The notes: generated by a model not told the origin, from the letters alone. 64,000 nt of DNA from Porphyromonas gulae DSM 15663 (GCF_000378065.1 NZ_KB899147.1:1-64000); one strand, 5' to 3'; counted from the first letter of the stretch, positions 1 through 8,982 are shown. Numbers and translations: made by a program.

Positions 1-235
1 TACGTAGTTGCTCCAACTCTTCTTTTTCATTGAGGGTCAGCTCACTCTGGGGGGATTGGGACGCTTTCATTGGGACCGGATGAACTTTATCTTCGAGTCC
101 AAATTTACTAAGCCAAGAGCGAATGAGACCATGACTTAGCCCATATTTCTGCTCAATGGCTGCTTTGCTCTCTGCTCCCGAGAGGTAATCCTCTAGGATG
201 GCAAGGCGTTCAAAGTTGCTTAAATGTTTGCCCAT
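1..235 (-). CDS. IS3-family transposase OrfA, partial
   Basis: Reading from the ATG at 233-235, the protein starts MGKHLSNFERLAILEDYLSG and continues for 78 residues to the window edge without a stop. It has the helix-turn-helix layout of IS3 OrfA DNA-binding proteins: a first helix, then an AAIEQKYGLSHGLIRSWLSKFG segment matching the recognition helix region, then the start of a leucine- and glutamate-rich helix (NEKEELEQLR) that in the family becomes a leucine zipper. In the family OrfA joins OrfB by programmed -1 frameshifting; that part is not visible here. It is truncated by the window, not demonstrably by mutation. Confidence 0.75.
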   Translation of the reverse strand, partial: MGKHLSNFERLAILEDYLSGAESKAAIEQKYGLSHGLIRSWLSKFGLEDKVHPVPMKASQSPQSELTLNEKEELEQLR

Positions 236-282
236 AATGGATACTGGTTGCATCCCGCCCACTGTCAACTTTTTTCAGTACA
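1..282 (-). mobile_element. IS3-family insertion sequence, left-end fragment cut by window edge
   Basis: The outer end reads TGTACTGAAAAAAGTTGACA on the minus strand, beginning at base 282 and pointing inward. This resembles the terminal inverted repeats of the IS150 branch of the IS3 family, which start TGTACTG and contain an AAAGTTGGACA-like stretch. An OrfA-type reading frame begins 47 bp inside that end. The rest of the element, including the DDE OrfB and the other terminal repeat, lies outside the window, so whether it is intact cannot be judged. The 3-4 bp next to base 282 would be the target duplication. Confidence 0.75.
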
Positions 283-411
283 CGTCAACCATAGCGGAGG
301 AAAGATCTATCAGACAAAAGCTACTCTCCGATACATCAACGCCCTGCTAATTGTGAGTTTTTGCCAAAAAACCAAGAGTTTTCTCTTGAAGGAAAGATCC
401 CGCAGACTCCT

Positions 412-1008
412 TTATTTGAGCGATACGGCTCCGGGTTTTCCGGCTTTGATGTAGGCGTTCATGGATTTAATGTCGTTCGGGTTGCAACGGCTACGGTCGC
501 AGCGGTAGAGCTCCGTGAAAGGATCCGCATCCACGATCCTCTGCAAAAGGTCGCTCTGGGAGGGAATACCTTTGATGGCAAAGTACTGCTCATACGTGTA
601 TTCGACGAAAGCCGAAGTTGGGCCTACGCCACGGCGGTCGAGCAGATAGCCGTCAGCCAGCTCCACCGGAGTGCAGAGACCATCGCCACACCGAAGATCG
701 GAAGGGGCAGGACGTGCCACCACATACTTTTTGTCAGCCGAGAGGGTGATAGGCACGAGATTGCGATAGTCGCCTCGCGTCTTGTAGATGATGATCGGAG
801 CCAATGCCATAGCCGGCGTCATGGGTGCGACTCCATCGTGGCCATTGCCCTCCTCTCCTCCGATGAGGATAGGTTTCGGGAAATTGTTTTGGGGCTTCTG
901 GTTATGAGTCTGCTTCATTTCTGTGGGACTGTTGGTCTGATTCATTTTGCATCCCCCACTCAAGAAAACGATAGCCATCAAGAGGGAGAAAAAGATTTTA
1001 CTTCTCAT
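412..1008 (-). CDS. Small hypothetical lipoprotein
   Basis: This 198-residue protein has a clear lipoprotein signal: a charged start (MRSK), a hydrophobic core, and the lipobox LSGGC with Cys20 as the predicted lipidation site. The mature part starts with a polar linker rich in Asn, Gln and Thr. A compact region follows with two close cysteine pairs (CGDGLC and CDRSRC) that could form disulfides in the periplasm or at the surface. I do not recognise the family. It stands alone between the IS end and pheS. A plus-strand frame over the same bases has no signal or family features and is treated as a shadow. Confidence 0.65.
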   Translation of the reverse strand: MRSKIFFSLLMAIVFLSGGCKMNQTNSPTEMKQTHNQKPQNNFPKPILIGGEEGNGHDGVAPMTPAMALAPIIIYKTRGDYRNLVPITLSADKKYVVARPAPSDLRCGDGLCTPVELADGYLLDRRGVGPTSAFVEYTYEQYFAIKGIPSQSDLLQRIVDADPFTELYRCDRSRCNPNDIKSMNAYIKAGKPGAVSLK

Positions 1009-1084
1009 TTTCTGTTCGGCATTTGTGAAGAGAATCGAATTTCTCGTCTGTAATTTATCGGAACTAAGGTAATGGAAAATCCTA

Positions 1085-1092
1085 TACCTTTG
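1085..1092 (+). promoter_or_regulatory. Candidate -7 box (TACCTTTG) for pheS
   Basis: TACCTTTG matches the Bacteroidota TAnnTTTG -7 consensus and lies 42 bp before the pheS ATG. A clear TTTG -33 box at the usual spacing is not seen, so the call rests on the -7 box and its position. Confidence 0.5.
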
Positions 1093-1133
1093 TTTTTCCT
1101 ATACATACAAACAGCACTTCTATCGACAACGAT

Positions 1134-2156
1134 ATGAAAGAAAGAATCAATCAACTCCTACAGGAAATTGGTCAGTGTGTAGCTGCCACCGTGGAGGAAG
1201 CCGAAGCCCTGCGAATCAAGTATCTCAGCAAGAAAGGAGAAATATCCCGTCTGTTCGATGACTTCCGACTGGTGCCATCCGAAGAGAAAAAACAAATAGG
1301 ACAATTGCTCAATGAGCTGAAGAACAAGGCTCAGGAGCACATCAACTCCCTTCGCGAGCAGGCACAGGCAGGCTCTGCACAAGCTTCGGAAGAAACCGAC
1401 CTGACACGAACATCATACCCGACGAGACTGGGCACACGCCATCCGATTTCTTTGGTGAAGCAGGAAATCTGTGAGATTTTTGCCCGCCTCGGCTTCAGCA
1501 TCGCCGACGGGCCGGAGATAGAGGATGACTGGCACGTATTCTCTTCGATGAATTTCGCCGAAGACCATCCCGCCCGCGATATGCAGGATACATTCTTCAT
1601 CGAGCATCGCCCCGATGTCATCCTTCGTACGCATACATCCAGTGTCCAAAGCCGTGTGATGGAAAAGACACAACCGCCGATTCGTGTCATTTGCCCCGGG
1701 CGCACCTACCGAAACGAAGCCATTTCCTATCGGGCGCATTGCTTCTTTCATCAGGTGGAAGCACTGTATGTGGACAAGGATGTTTCTTTCGCGGATCTGC
1801 GACAGGTGCTTCTCTACTTCGCGCAGGAAATGTTCGGAGCCGAAACCAAAATACGCCTTCGCCCTTCTTATTTCCCCTTTACCGAACCGTCTGCCGAGAT
1901 GGACATCTCCTGCAATATATGTGGGGGCAAAGGCTGCAACTTCTGCAAGCATACGGGATGGGTGGAAATACTCGGATGCGGCATGGTGGATCCCAACGTA
2001 TTGGACAACTGCGGCATAGATAGCAAGAAATACAGCGGCTATGCACTCGGTATGGGTATCGAACGTATCACCAATCTTAAGTACCGAGTCAAAGACCTCC
2101 GCTTCTTCTCGGAGAACGACCTCAACTTCTTGGAACAATTCAAGAGCGTACACTAA
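1134..2156 (+). CDS. pheS: Phenylalanine--tRNA ligase alpha subunit
   Basis: PheS forms the catalytic half of the alpha2-beta2 synthetase that charges tRNA-Phe in the cytoplasm. The 340-residue length is normal for the family. Residues 1-90 form the expected N-terminal coiled coil (ERINQLLQEIGQCVAATVEE...). The class II core follows, with the conserved HPISLV entry, the motif 2 segment (PGRTYRNEAISYRAHCFFHQVE) and the C-terminal motif 3 (YALGMGIERITNLKY). The Cys pair region CNICGGKGCNFCKHTGW is typical of many bacterial PheS proteins. pheT is not adjacent, which is common in Bacteroidota. The gene is followed after 18 bp by nth on the same strand, so the two are probably co-transcribed. Confidence 0.97.
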   Translation: MKERINQLLQEIGQCVAATVEEAEALRIKYLSKKGEISRLFDDFRLVPSEEKKQIGQLLNELKNKAQEHINSLREQAQAGSAQASEETDLTRTSYPTRLGTRHPISLVKQEICEIFARLGFSIADGPEIEDDWHVFSSMNFAEDHPARDMQDTFFIEHRPDVILRTHTSSVQSRVMEKTQPPIRVICPGRTYRNEAISYRAHCFFHQVEALYVDKDVSFADLRQVLLYFAQEMFGAETKIRLRPSYFPFTEPSAEMDISCNICGGKGCNFCKHTGWVEILGCGMVDPNVLDNCGIDSKKYSGYALGMGIERITNLKYRVKDLRFFSENDLNFLEQFKSVH

Positions 2157-2174
2157 CCCTCTGATCAGTATCGA

Positions 2175-2849
2175 ATGCGCAAGGAAGAGCGATACAAAGC
2201 CGTTATCGATTGGTTCACCGAGCATATGCCGGTGGCCGAAACGGAGCTGCGGTACCGGGATCCTTTCCAGTTGCTGGTGGCTGTTATCCTCTCGGCACAA
2301 TGTACCGATAAGCGTGTCAATATGGTGACGCCAGCTCTCTTCTCTGCCTATCCGACTGCAAAGGATATGGCCGGGAGCACGGCAGAGGATTTGCTGTCTT
2401 ATATAGGAAGTATCAGCTATCCGAACAGCAAAGCGAAACATCTGGTCGGGATGGCACAGAAGCTTTGCTCCGATTTTGGAGGAGTGGTGCCGGACGAGGT
2501 GTCGGAGCTGACCAAACTGCCCGGCGTAGGCCGTAAGACAGCCAATGTGATAGCCTCCGTTGTCTACGGCAAACCGGCCATGGCCGTAGATACGCACGTA
2601 TTCAGAGTATCCGAAAGGATAGGCCTGACTACCGGCTCGAAGTCTCCGTTGGAGACGGAGCGAGAATTGGTTCGCTATATTCCGGATGCACTGATACCGA
2701 AAGCCCATCACTGGCTGATCCTGCATGGACGGTACGTTTGTCTGGCTCGCAAGCCCAAGTGTGCAGACTGTGGCATAGCACCATTCTGCCGCTACTACTC
2801 GAAAGTTTTTAAGAAGGATACTACAGCTCTTCCGAAAAAAGGGGAATGA
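2175..2849 (+). CDS. nth: Endonuclease III (DNA glycosylase/AP lyase)
   Basis: This base-excision repair enzyme removes oxidised pyrimidines and cuts the AP site. The helix-hairpin-helix is LPGVGRKTANVIASVVYG, with the catalytic lysine at 121 and the catalytic aspartate at 139 (AVDTHVFRV), matching Lys120 and Asp138 of the E. coli enzyme. The C-terminal iron-sulfur loop has Cys189, Cys196, Cys199 and Cys205, giving the family pattern C-x6-C-x2-C-x5-C. At 224 residues it is slightly longer than the E. coli protein. It lies 18 bp after pheS and is probably in the same transcript. Confidence 0.95.
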   Translation: MRKEERYKAVIDWFTEHMPVAETELRYRDPFQLLVAVILSAQCTDKRVNMVTPALFSAYPTAKDMAGSTAEDLLSYIGSISYPNSKAKHLVGMAQKLCSDFGGVVPDEVSELTKLPGVGRKTANVIASVVYGKPAMAVDTHVFRVSERIGLTTGSKSPLETERELVRYIPDALIPKAHHWLILHGRYVCLARKPKCADCGIAPFCRYYSKVFKKDTTALPKKGE

Positions 2850-2910
2850 TAAGGCCTGCTGTGCGAATAATATCCGCACAAACGCTCCATGCCTTAATTC
2901 CGAAGGCATT

Positions 2911-4248
2911 ATGAATCGAGAAAGCTTTATACTCCTGCTTGCTCTCTTACTTGCTCTCTCATTCCATTTGCAAGCATCGTCTCCATCCGACAACATGGCA
3001 GATACGACTTGCATATCCGATTCGACCAAAATGTTTCCTCCTGCCATCGGTATTTACCATGTAAAACCGATGAAAAACACGTTGCGGCATTCCCTGCCTC
3101 TTGTGGCTGCGTCTCTCTTTACTTTCAACGTGGATGACAATATCCGAGAGCTTCGCTTTACCGGTGCCGGCAGTTTTCATACCAAGATAGACAACGTGAC
3201 TCAGCTCATTCCCCTTATGGCACAACTTACGATGAGGGGATTGGGCTATAAGGGACGTAGTAAATCATGGGGAAAGATGCTTGTATCGGATGCTTTGGGT
3301 ATGGCACTTATGGGTGGAATGGTCAATGCCGGAAAGTATTCGTTCGGACGGTTGCGTCCGGATGGCACCGCTGCCAATTCATACCCGTCGGGACATACGG
3401 CAACGGCTTTCGCCTGCGCCACTCTTTTTCATCTCGAATACGGCTCCCGAAGCCCTTGGTATAGCGTGGCGGGCTATACTGTAGCCTCCCTTACGGGGAT
3501 CAGTCGCATCGTGAACAATCGGCATTGGGCCAGCGATGTGCTTTGTGGAGCTGCCGTAGGGATATTGGTCGGAGAATTAGGCTATTGGATCAGCGATCTG
3601 ATCTTCCGCGATCCTACGGGCTACAACTACAAGCTGACTGAGAAACAGGAAGGGACTCTGGAGAGCATGGTCATTTCTCTTTCTACCGGGAATAGATACA
3701 TCAGCCGGCATATGGACTTTGATGGCAAGACAGTGGAACGTACCGATGCTTTCGGCATGAACCTGAAGACGACCTTCAATCCAAGCTTTGCTCGCTGGGT
3801 ACGAATCGGATCGCAGTTCAGCGTCTCGACAGAGAAGCTGAAAATCCTTACGCGAGAAAGGTCGGCAAAGGTCTTCGTAGCTCCGGCGATCTCAGTCGGT
3901 CTTTCCGCCGGCGTGCAATGGCACCCCTGGCAGAGAGCTTTCCTTTGGGCGGAGGCAGTTCCTTCAATACTGTTTCGTACCGTTTTTACTGCTGCTCAAG
4001 ACGAGCAGGGAGAAATGCTCTTGAAGCTACGCCGGCGTTCGAGTTTCCAACCGGCGTTCCGTATAGGAGTGGCGCACGAATTATCTCACCGTATGGGAGT
4101 AGAAGCACATGCAGGGTACCAGCTCGGCGAGGCAGTCTATCACCTTGTCGAAGAGACGTCCGGTTGGTCAATTCTCAAAAAGAGAGCTACCGTACCTTAC
4201 CGGGGATTTGAGTTTGCAGTCGGACTACAGTTCTATCCTTTCCGCTGA
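2911..4248 (+). CDS. PAP2-family phosphatase with C-terminal barrel-like domain
   Basis: The 445-residue protein has an N-terminal signal peptide (residues 1-23). A type 2 phosphatidic acid phosphatase domain follows, with all three catalytic motifs: K142-x6-RP (KYSFGRLRP), SYPSGH at 157-162, and SR at 198-199 leading to His205 and Asp209. The family removes phosphate from lipids such as undecaprenyl diphosphate, lipid A or phosphatidic acid; the substrate here cannot be told. Residues from about 230 to the end have no membrane helices. They alternate polar and aromatic residues and end in FAVGLQFYPFR, which looks like outer-membrane beta strands. The gene converges with mfd, whose stop overlaps its 3' end by 24 bp. 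Confidence 0.8.
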   Translation: MNRESFILLLALLLALSFHLQASSPSDNMADTTCISDSTKMFPPAIGIYHVKPMKNTLRHSLPLVAASLFTFNVDDNIRELRFTGAGSFHTKIDNVTQLIPLMAQLTMRGLGYKGRSKSWGKMLVSDALGMALMGGMVNAGKYSFGRLRPDGTAANSYPSGHTATAFACATLFHLEYGSRSPWYSVAGYTVASLTGISRIVNNRHWASDVLCGAAVGILVGELGYWISDLIFRDPTGYNYKLTEKQEGTLESMVISLSTGNRYISRHMDFDGKTVERTDAFGMNLKTTFNPSFARWVRIGSQFSVSTEKLKILTRERSAKVFVAPAISVGLSAGVQWHPWQRAFLWAEAVPSILFRTVFTAAQDEQGEMLLKLRRRSSFQPAFRIGVAHELSHRMGVEAHAGYQLGEAVYHLVEETSGWSILKKRATVPYRGFEFAVGLQFYPFR

Positions 4249-7200
4249 CGATTGGGCGGAAATAGCCGTACAGAGTTCGCAAGCGGTGAGCACATCGGGC
4301 ACCTCGCGCAAGCGAACGATCCTCTTTCCTCCGGACTGACGAATCTCGCACCGACGTGTGTGCGCTGCGATATAATCCAACAGCATACCGAATACTTCGC
4401 TCTGATAGTAAGGGCTGTCTTCCTTGCCGACCAGATGGAAGCTCATCTGTCCTCCACGCAATACGATCTTCTCTATACCGAGCGAACGGCCAAGCCGGCG
4501 TAATCGGGGCACTCGTATCAACTCCTCTCCCTCGGGCGGAATCTTGCCGAAACGGTCCTGCATACGGCGTCGGAATGCTTCGAGCTCCTCGTCCGTGGAG
4601 AGATTGTCCAACTCCCGATAGAGGAGAATGCGTTCCGAATCCAAGGGCACATATTCTTCGGGGAAGGAAAGCTCCAAATCGCTTTCGACAGTTGTCTCCA
4701 CTACAAACCGGGAAGCCGAAGGAGTAGCTTCTTCTGCATAAAGATCGGCAAACTCGTCCGCTTTGAGTTCGGAAACGGCTTCATTGAAAACCTTGCTATA
4801 CGTCTCATATCCCAAGTCGGCAATGAATCCGCTCTGCTCGGCACCGAGCACATTGCCGGCACCACGTATATCCAAATCCTGAAGAGCGATACGGATACCG
4901 CTGCCGAGGTCGCTGAAGTTTTCGATAGCTTGGAGGCGACGGCGCGAATCGTCGCTCAGGACACTGAGCGGCGGACTCAAGAGATAGCAAAAGGCTTTCC
5001 TGTTGCTCCGTCCCACTCGTCCGCGAAGCTGGTGCAGCTCACTCAGACCGTATCGGTGGGCATCGTTGATGATGATGGTATTGGCATTAGGCACATCGAT
5101 ACCGTTTTCTATGATTGTAGTGGCGACCAATACATCGTACTCGTAATGGACGAAATCGAGGATAAGCCGTTCCAGTTCTGTGGGCGACATACGGCCATGC
5201 CCCACTGCCACGCGTGCATCGGTGACTTCGCGTTGTACTATGTCGGCGATCTCTTCTATATTGTCTATTCGGTTGTGAACGATGAAGACCTGTCCGTTGC
5301 GTGACATCTCGAAATTGACAGCTTCCCGAACAATGTCGGGGCTGAACCGTGCCAATTCGGTGGCAACGGGATAGCGATTCGGCGGAGGAGTGTTGATGTT
5401 CGAGAGGTCGCGTGCGCCCATCAGAGAGAATTGTAAAGTACGGGGGATAGGCGTGGCAGACATGGTCAGCGTATCGACATTGACCTGCAGTTTGCGCAGT
5501 TTTTCTTTCACTGCCACACCGAATTTCTGCTCTTCGTCGATTACCAGCAGGCCGAGGTCGTGGAATTTGACGTCGTTGCTCACGAGGCGGTGCGTCCCTA
5601 TAATGATATCGATCCGTCCTTCTGCCAAGTCGTGCAGAATCGCTTTAATATCCTTGGCCGAACGGGCGCGGGATATGTATTCGATGCGCACGGGGAAATT
5701 TTGCAGCCTGTCCCTGAACGTCTGATAGTGCTGATAGGCCAGTACGGTGGTGGGCACGAGTATCGCCACCTGCTTGCCGTCTGTGGCGGCTTTGAATGCA
5801 GCACGAACAGCTACCTCCGTCTTGCCGAAACCGACATCGCCGCAGATAAGCCGATCCATCGGACGATCGCTTTCCATATCGGCTTTTACCTCTGCCGTGG
5901 CACGCTCCTGATCGGGCGTATCTTCGTACAGGAAAGAGGCTTCCAATTCGTGCTGTAGGTAGCTGTCCGGACTGAATGCAAAGCCTCGCTCTTCTTTCCT
6001 TCGGGCATAGAGGCGGATCAGATCGCGAGCAATATCCTTGACTCGCTTTTTGGTCCTCTCTTTGAGCTTTTGCCAGGCTCCCGTGCCGAGGCGACTCAGT
6101 TCTACCTGCGCATCGCTGTCGCCGCCCTTGTATTTGGACAGCTTATGAAGGCTGTGCAGATTGACGAATATAATATCGTTATTGCGGTAAATGAGTTTGA
6201 TTACTTCCTGCCGCTTCCCTCCCACATCGGTCGTGATAAGGCCTCCGAAGCGGCCGATACCGTGATCGATATGCACGATATAGTCGCCTTGAGAGAATTG
6301 GTTCAGCTCCTTGAGCGAGAGGGTCACTTTCCCCGAACGGGCTTTGTCGCTTTTGAGGTTGTACTTGTGGTAACGATCGAAAAGCTGGTGATCCGTAAGC
6401 AGAGCGATCCGAAGAGCTTCGTCCGAAAAACCCTCGTGTAAGGTGAGCGATACCCTTTCCGGAAGGAGCGAGGAGCTTCCACGCTCGGAAAGGATCTCTT
6501 CCACTCTGGCGTACTGCTTATCCGAGGCTGTGGCCAAAAGCAGTCTGTAGCCGGCATCTCGCCATTGTTCCAGTTGGTCGATGAGCAGATCGAAATTCTT
6601 GTGAAAGAGAGGTTGCGGCTGCGTCTTGAAGCCGATACGGTAATTGCCGCTCCTGCCGCTGCCGGTGGCGATGGTCGTGAAGCCATTCAGCTTGTCCATC
6701 AGCTCCCCGGGCGATGTGAGCCGCTCCTGCATGGCTTCGAGCGATCCGAATCCTTCGCCGTCATCGAAGAGCGGAGCATCGGTAAACACCGCTTGCAGAC
6801 GATCCTCCAGAAACGGCCTGTCCGGCAATACGATGATCGTATCCTTCGGGAATAAGCCGAGCAGACACTCCTCGGCACGAGCATCTCCTGCCACATCAGG
6901 CATCAGTACGACTTCGGACAGCGTCCCCACCGAGAGCTGACTCTCCACTTCGAAGAGACGGATGCTTTCTATCTCGTCGTCGAAGAAGTCGAGGCGTACC
7001 GGCAGCTCGCGGCTGAAAGAAAACACGTCCAGCAAACTGCCTCGCACGGCAAATTGCCCCGGCTCATAGACGTAATCGGTTCGTTCGAAGCCCCATTCCA
7101 ATAGAAGGTCTCTGAGAAAATCCCGATCCAACCGGTCTCCCTGACGGATGCTGTGCATCTCTTTCTCCAGTATGCTGCCGGCGATCACGCGTTCGGCCAC

Positions 7201-7518
7201 GGCTTCGGGATAAGAGACGACAAGCGGACAGCTACCGTCCATCGAAAGAGCGGCCAAAGCCTCGGCACGAAGTACCTGTTGTGCCGCATCGGTATGCCCG
7301 TATTTGATGGCTCGCTTATAGGAAGAGGGGAAAAAAAGTGCGCTTCCCTCTCCTCCGAGTTGCTCCAAATCGGAGAAGAGGTAGCCCGCTTCTTCCATAT
7401 CCGAAGCAATGCACAGGACAGGGCGACCGGATTCGTGCAGCAGTTTCACTATAAGGGCGGCCGATGACCCGCAAAGCCCGTCGAGAGCTACGTACTTCTC
7501 TCGGCCGAGGGCTTTCAT
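4225..7518 (-). CDS. mfd: Transcription-repair coupling factor Mfd
   Basis: Mfd is the DNA translocase that removes stalled RNA polymerase and recruits UvrA. The 1097-residue length fits the family. In order: an N-terminal UvrB-like module, the RNA-polymerase-interacting CarD-like domain (FSQGDYIVHIDHGIGRFGG, about residue 410), a superfamily 2 helicase core with Walker A (GDVGFGKTEVAV), the DEEQ box (VIDEEQKFG), TMSATPIPRTL, the translocation motif QLRGRVGRSNRKAF, and the C-terminal TRCF domain. I use the ATG at 7518. The frame stays open for more than 20 codons upstream and that stretch (DILSLFRRHNGVQAL) looks like the usual family N-terminus, but it has no ATG, GTG or TTG except a TTG at 7521, so the true start is uncertain. 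Confidence 0.96.
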   Translation of the reverse strand: MKALGREKYVALDGLCGSSAALIVKLLHESGRPVLCIASDMEEAGYLFSDLEQLGGEGSALFFPSSYKRAIKYGHTDAAQQVLRAEALAALSMDGSCPLVVSYPEAVAERVIAGSILEKEMHSIRQGDRLDRDFLRDLLLEWGFERTDYVYEPGQFAVRGSLLDVFSFSRELPVRLDFFDDEIESIRLFEVESQLSVGTLSEVVLMPDVAGDARAEECLLGLFPKDTIIVLPDRPFLEDRLQAVFTDAPLFDDGEGFGSLEAMQERLTSPGELMDKLNGFTTIATGSGRSGNYRIGFKTQPQPLFHKNFDLLIDQLEQWRDAGYRLLLATASDKQYARVEEILSERGSSSLLPERVSLTLHEGFSDEALRIALLTDHQLFDRYHKYNLKSDKARSGKVTLSLKELNQFSQGDYIVHIDHGIGRFGGLITTDVGGKRQEVIKLIYRNNDIIFVNLHSLHKLSKYKGGDSDAQVELSRLGTGAWQKLKERTKKRVKDIARDLIRLYARRKEERGFAFSPDSYLQHELEASFLYEDTPDQERATAEVKADMESDRPMDRLICGDVGFGKTEVAVRAAFKAATDGKQVAILVPTTVLAYQHYQTFRDRLQNFPVRIEYISRARSAKDIKAILHDLAEGRIDIIIGTHRLVSNDVKFHDLGLLVIDEEQKFGVAVKEKLRKLQVNVDTLTMSATPIPRTLQFSLMGARDLSNINTPPPNRYPVATELARFSPDIVREAVNFEMSRNGQVFIVHNRIDNIEEIADIVQREVTDARVAVGHGRMSPTELERLILDFVHYEYDVLVATTIIENGIDVPNANTIIINDAHRYGLSELHQLRGRVGRSNRKAFCYLLSPPLSVLSDDSRRRLQAIENFSDLGSGIRIALQDLDIRGAGNVLGAEQSGFIADLGYETYSKVFNEAVSELKADEFADLYAEEATPSASRFVVETTVESDLELSFPEEYVPLDSERILLYRELDNLSTDEELEAFRRRMQDRFGKIPPEGEELIRVPRLRRLGRSLGIEKIVLRGGQMSFHLVGKEDSPYYQSEVFGMLLDYIAAHTRRCEIRQSGGKRIVRLREVPDVLTACELCTAISAQSSAERIEL

Positions 7519-7820
7519 CAAAGCCTGAACGCCGTTGTGCCGGCGAAAGAGGGAAAGAATATCGATTGCTTGGGAAGATTTGATTATGAGACAAAAATAA
7601 GCGGTCTAATTGAATTCGTTTTCTCTTTCAATCAGGGAGTCCGGTTAAAACTTTTTTCTCATAATGCATGTTTTAACTGCGTAGGCTGCTTATTTCACAT
7701 ACAGAGTGTATAACACAGGGGCTGCTAATTCGGCTGTTGTACTCCTTGTGATATAACTCGGAAGTCTGTCGTTAGAGCCAACGCTGAAATCAAAATAACA
7801 ACACAAAAACGATTGGTAAG
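7519..7820. other. Divergent intergenic region between mfd and pirin
   Basis: This AT-rich gap holds the presumed mfd promoter (minus-strand TATTTTTG at 7592-7599) and, towards 7820, the leader of the pirin gene. No further gene-like frame or strong repeat was seen. Confidence 0.5.
7592..7599 (-). promoter_or_regulatory. Candidate -7 box (TATTTTTG) for mfd
   Basis: On the minus strand the bases read TATTTTTG, fitting TAnnTTTG. It is 74 bp upstream of the mfd ATG. If used, transcription would start inside the open frame upstream of the annotated mfd start, leaving little room for a longer N-terminus. Confidence 0.4.
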
Positions 7821-8540
7821 ATGAAAAACTATGTGATTCATAAATCAGAAACTCGTGGCAGGGTCAATTTTGGCTGGTTGCAATCTTTTCACACATTTAG
7901 CTTCGGCAATTATTATGATCCCGAACGTATTCATTTCGGTGCTCTTCGAGTAATCAATGATGACACTGTGGCTGCAGGCAGAGGTTTCGATAAGCACCCT
8001 CACGACAACATGGAGATCATTAGTATTCCATTAGAGGGTGATCTTGAGCATAAGGATACATTGGGAAATATTGCCGTGATCAAGCAAGGCGACATTCAGG
8101 TTATGAGCGCGGGAACCGGTATTCAACACAGCGAATACAACAAAAACAAGGATCGTCTGACAAAATTTTTACAAATCTGGATCTTCCCCAACAAACAGAA
8201 CGTAGCCCCTCGTTATGACCAAAGGACACTAAGAACAGATGACATGATCAATCAATTCAGACAAATACTATCTCCGAACGAGAATGACGAAGGAGTCTGG
8301 ATACATCAGGATGCATGGTTCCATCTGGGAAAATTCGATGAAGGCATTACTACTGAATATAAGATAAAATCTAAAGGGAATGGTATATATGCTTTCATCA
8401 TAAACGGAAAAGCTACTATTGCCGGACAAGAACTTAGTTCTAGAGATGGTTTTGGTATTTGGGATGTGGATAGCTTGTCTGTTACATCAGACACCCCCGG
8501 CACAGAGATACTGCTAATGGAGGTGCCTATGAAATTTTGA
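7821..8540 (+). CDS. Pirin-family bicupin protein
   Basis: The 239-residue protein matches the pirin/YhhW group: two cupin barrels with a metal site in the N-terminal barrel. The four metal ligands are visible as His59, His61, His103 and Glu105 (FDKHPHDNMEI and GTGIQHSEYN), equivalent to those of human pirin. Some bacterial members have quercetin dioxygenase activity; the role here is unknown. A DoxX gene follows 43 bp downstream on the same strand, an association suggesting a redox or quinone-stress pair. Codon use is more AT-rich than in mfd or the Rnf genes. Confidence 0.92.
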   Translation: MKNYVIHKSETRGRVNFGWLQSFHTFSFGNYYDPERIHFGALRVINDDTVAAGRGFDKHPHDNMEIISIPLEGDLEHKDTLGNIAVIKQGDIQVMSAGTGIQHSEYNKNKDRLTKFLQIWIFPNKQNVAPRYDQRTLRTDDMINQFRQILSPNENDEGVWIHQDAWFHLGKFDEGITTEYKIKSKGNGIYAFIINGKATIAGQELSSRDGFGIWDVDSLSVTSDTPGTEILLMEVPMKF

Positions 8541-8583
8541 GAGTATTAAACGTAAGAATCATTTTAGAAATTAATGCGCGAAG

Positions 8584-8982
8584 ATGGATAAGAATAAAGA
8601 ACTGGGGATTTTGATTTTACGCTTTTCATTAGGCTTAATGATGTTGTTGCATGGAATAGCAAAAATTACCGGAGGCATAGATCCTATACAAGGGATGCTT
8701 ACATCAAAGGGGTTGCCTCCATTTATAGCCTATGGAGTTTATATTGGAGAGGTAATCGCCCCTTTGCTCTTGGTCCTGGGTGTAAGGACTAGATTAGCCG
8801 CACTTGCATTTGTGTTTAATTGTGTAGCTATTATATGGTTAGGAGAGCACTCTATTGTCAGCTTAACTCAATATGGTGGATGGGCGGCAGAACTTCCCGG
8901 ACTATTCCTGTTTGGAGCATTGGCATTGTTCTTCACCGGAGGAGGAAAATATGCAGTATCAAGCACAGACAAATGGGACTAA
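8584..8982 (+). CDS. DoxX-family membrane protein
   Basis: This 132-residue protein has four predicted membrane helices and the DoxX signature near the start (LGILILRFSLGLMMLLHGIAKITGG), then GVYIGEVIAPLLLVLGVRTRLAAL and a C-terminal helix before a short polar tail. DoxX proteins are small inner-membrane proteins linked in various bacteria to thiosulfate:quinone oxidoreductase or to oxidative-stress complexes; no activity can be assigned from sequence. It is 43 bp behind the pirin gene and followed by a strong terminator hairpin, so the two genes form a two-gene operon. Confidence 0.9.
   Translation: MDKNKELGILILRFSLGLMMLLHGIAKITGGIDPIQGMLTSKGLPPFIAYGVYIGEVIAPLLLVLGVRTRLAALAFVFNCVAIIWLGEHSIVSLTQYGGWAAELPGLFLFGALALFFTGGGKYAVSSTDKWD

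Noticed and set aside
1413-3047. 544-codon minus-strand open frame over pheS and nth
   Set aside because: It lies antisense to two clearly identified genes, has no recognisable domain and a composition consistent with an anticoding frame.
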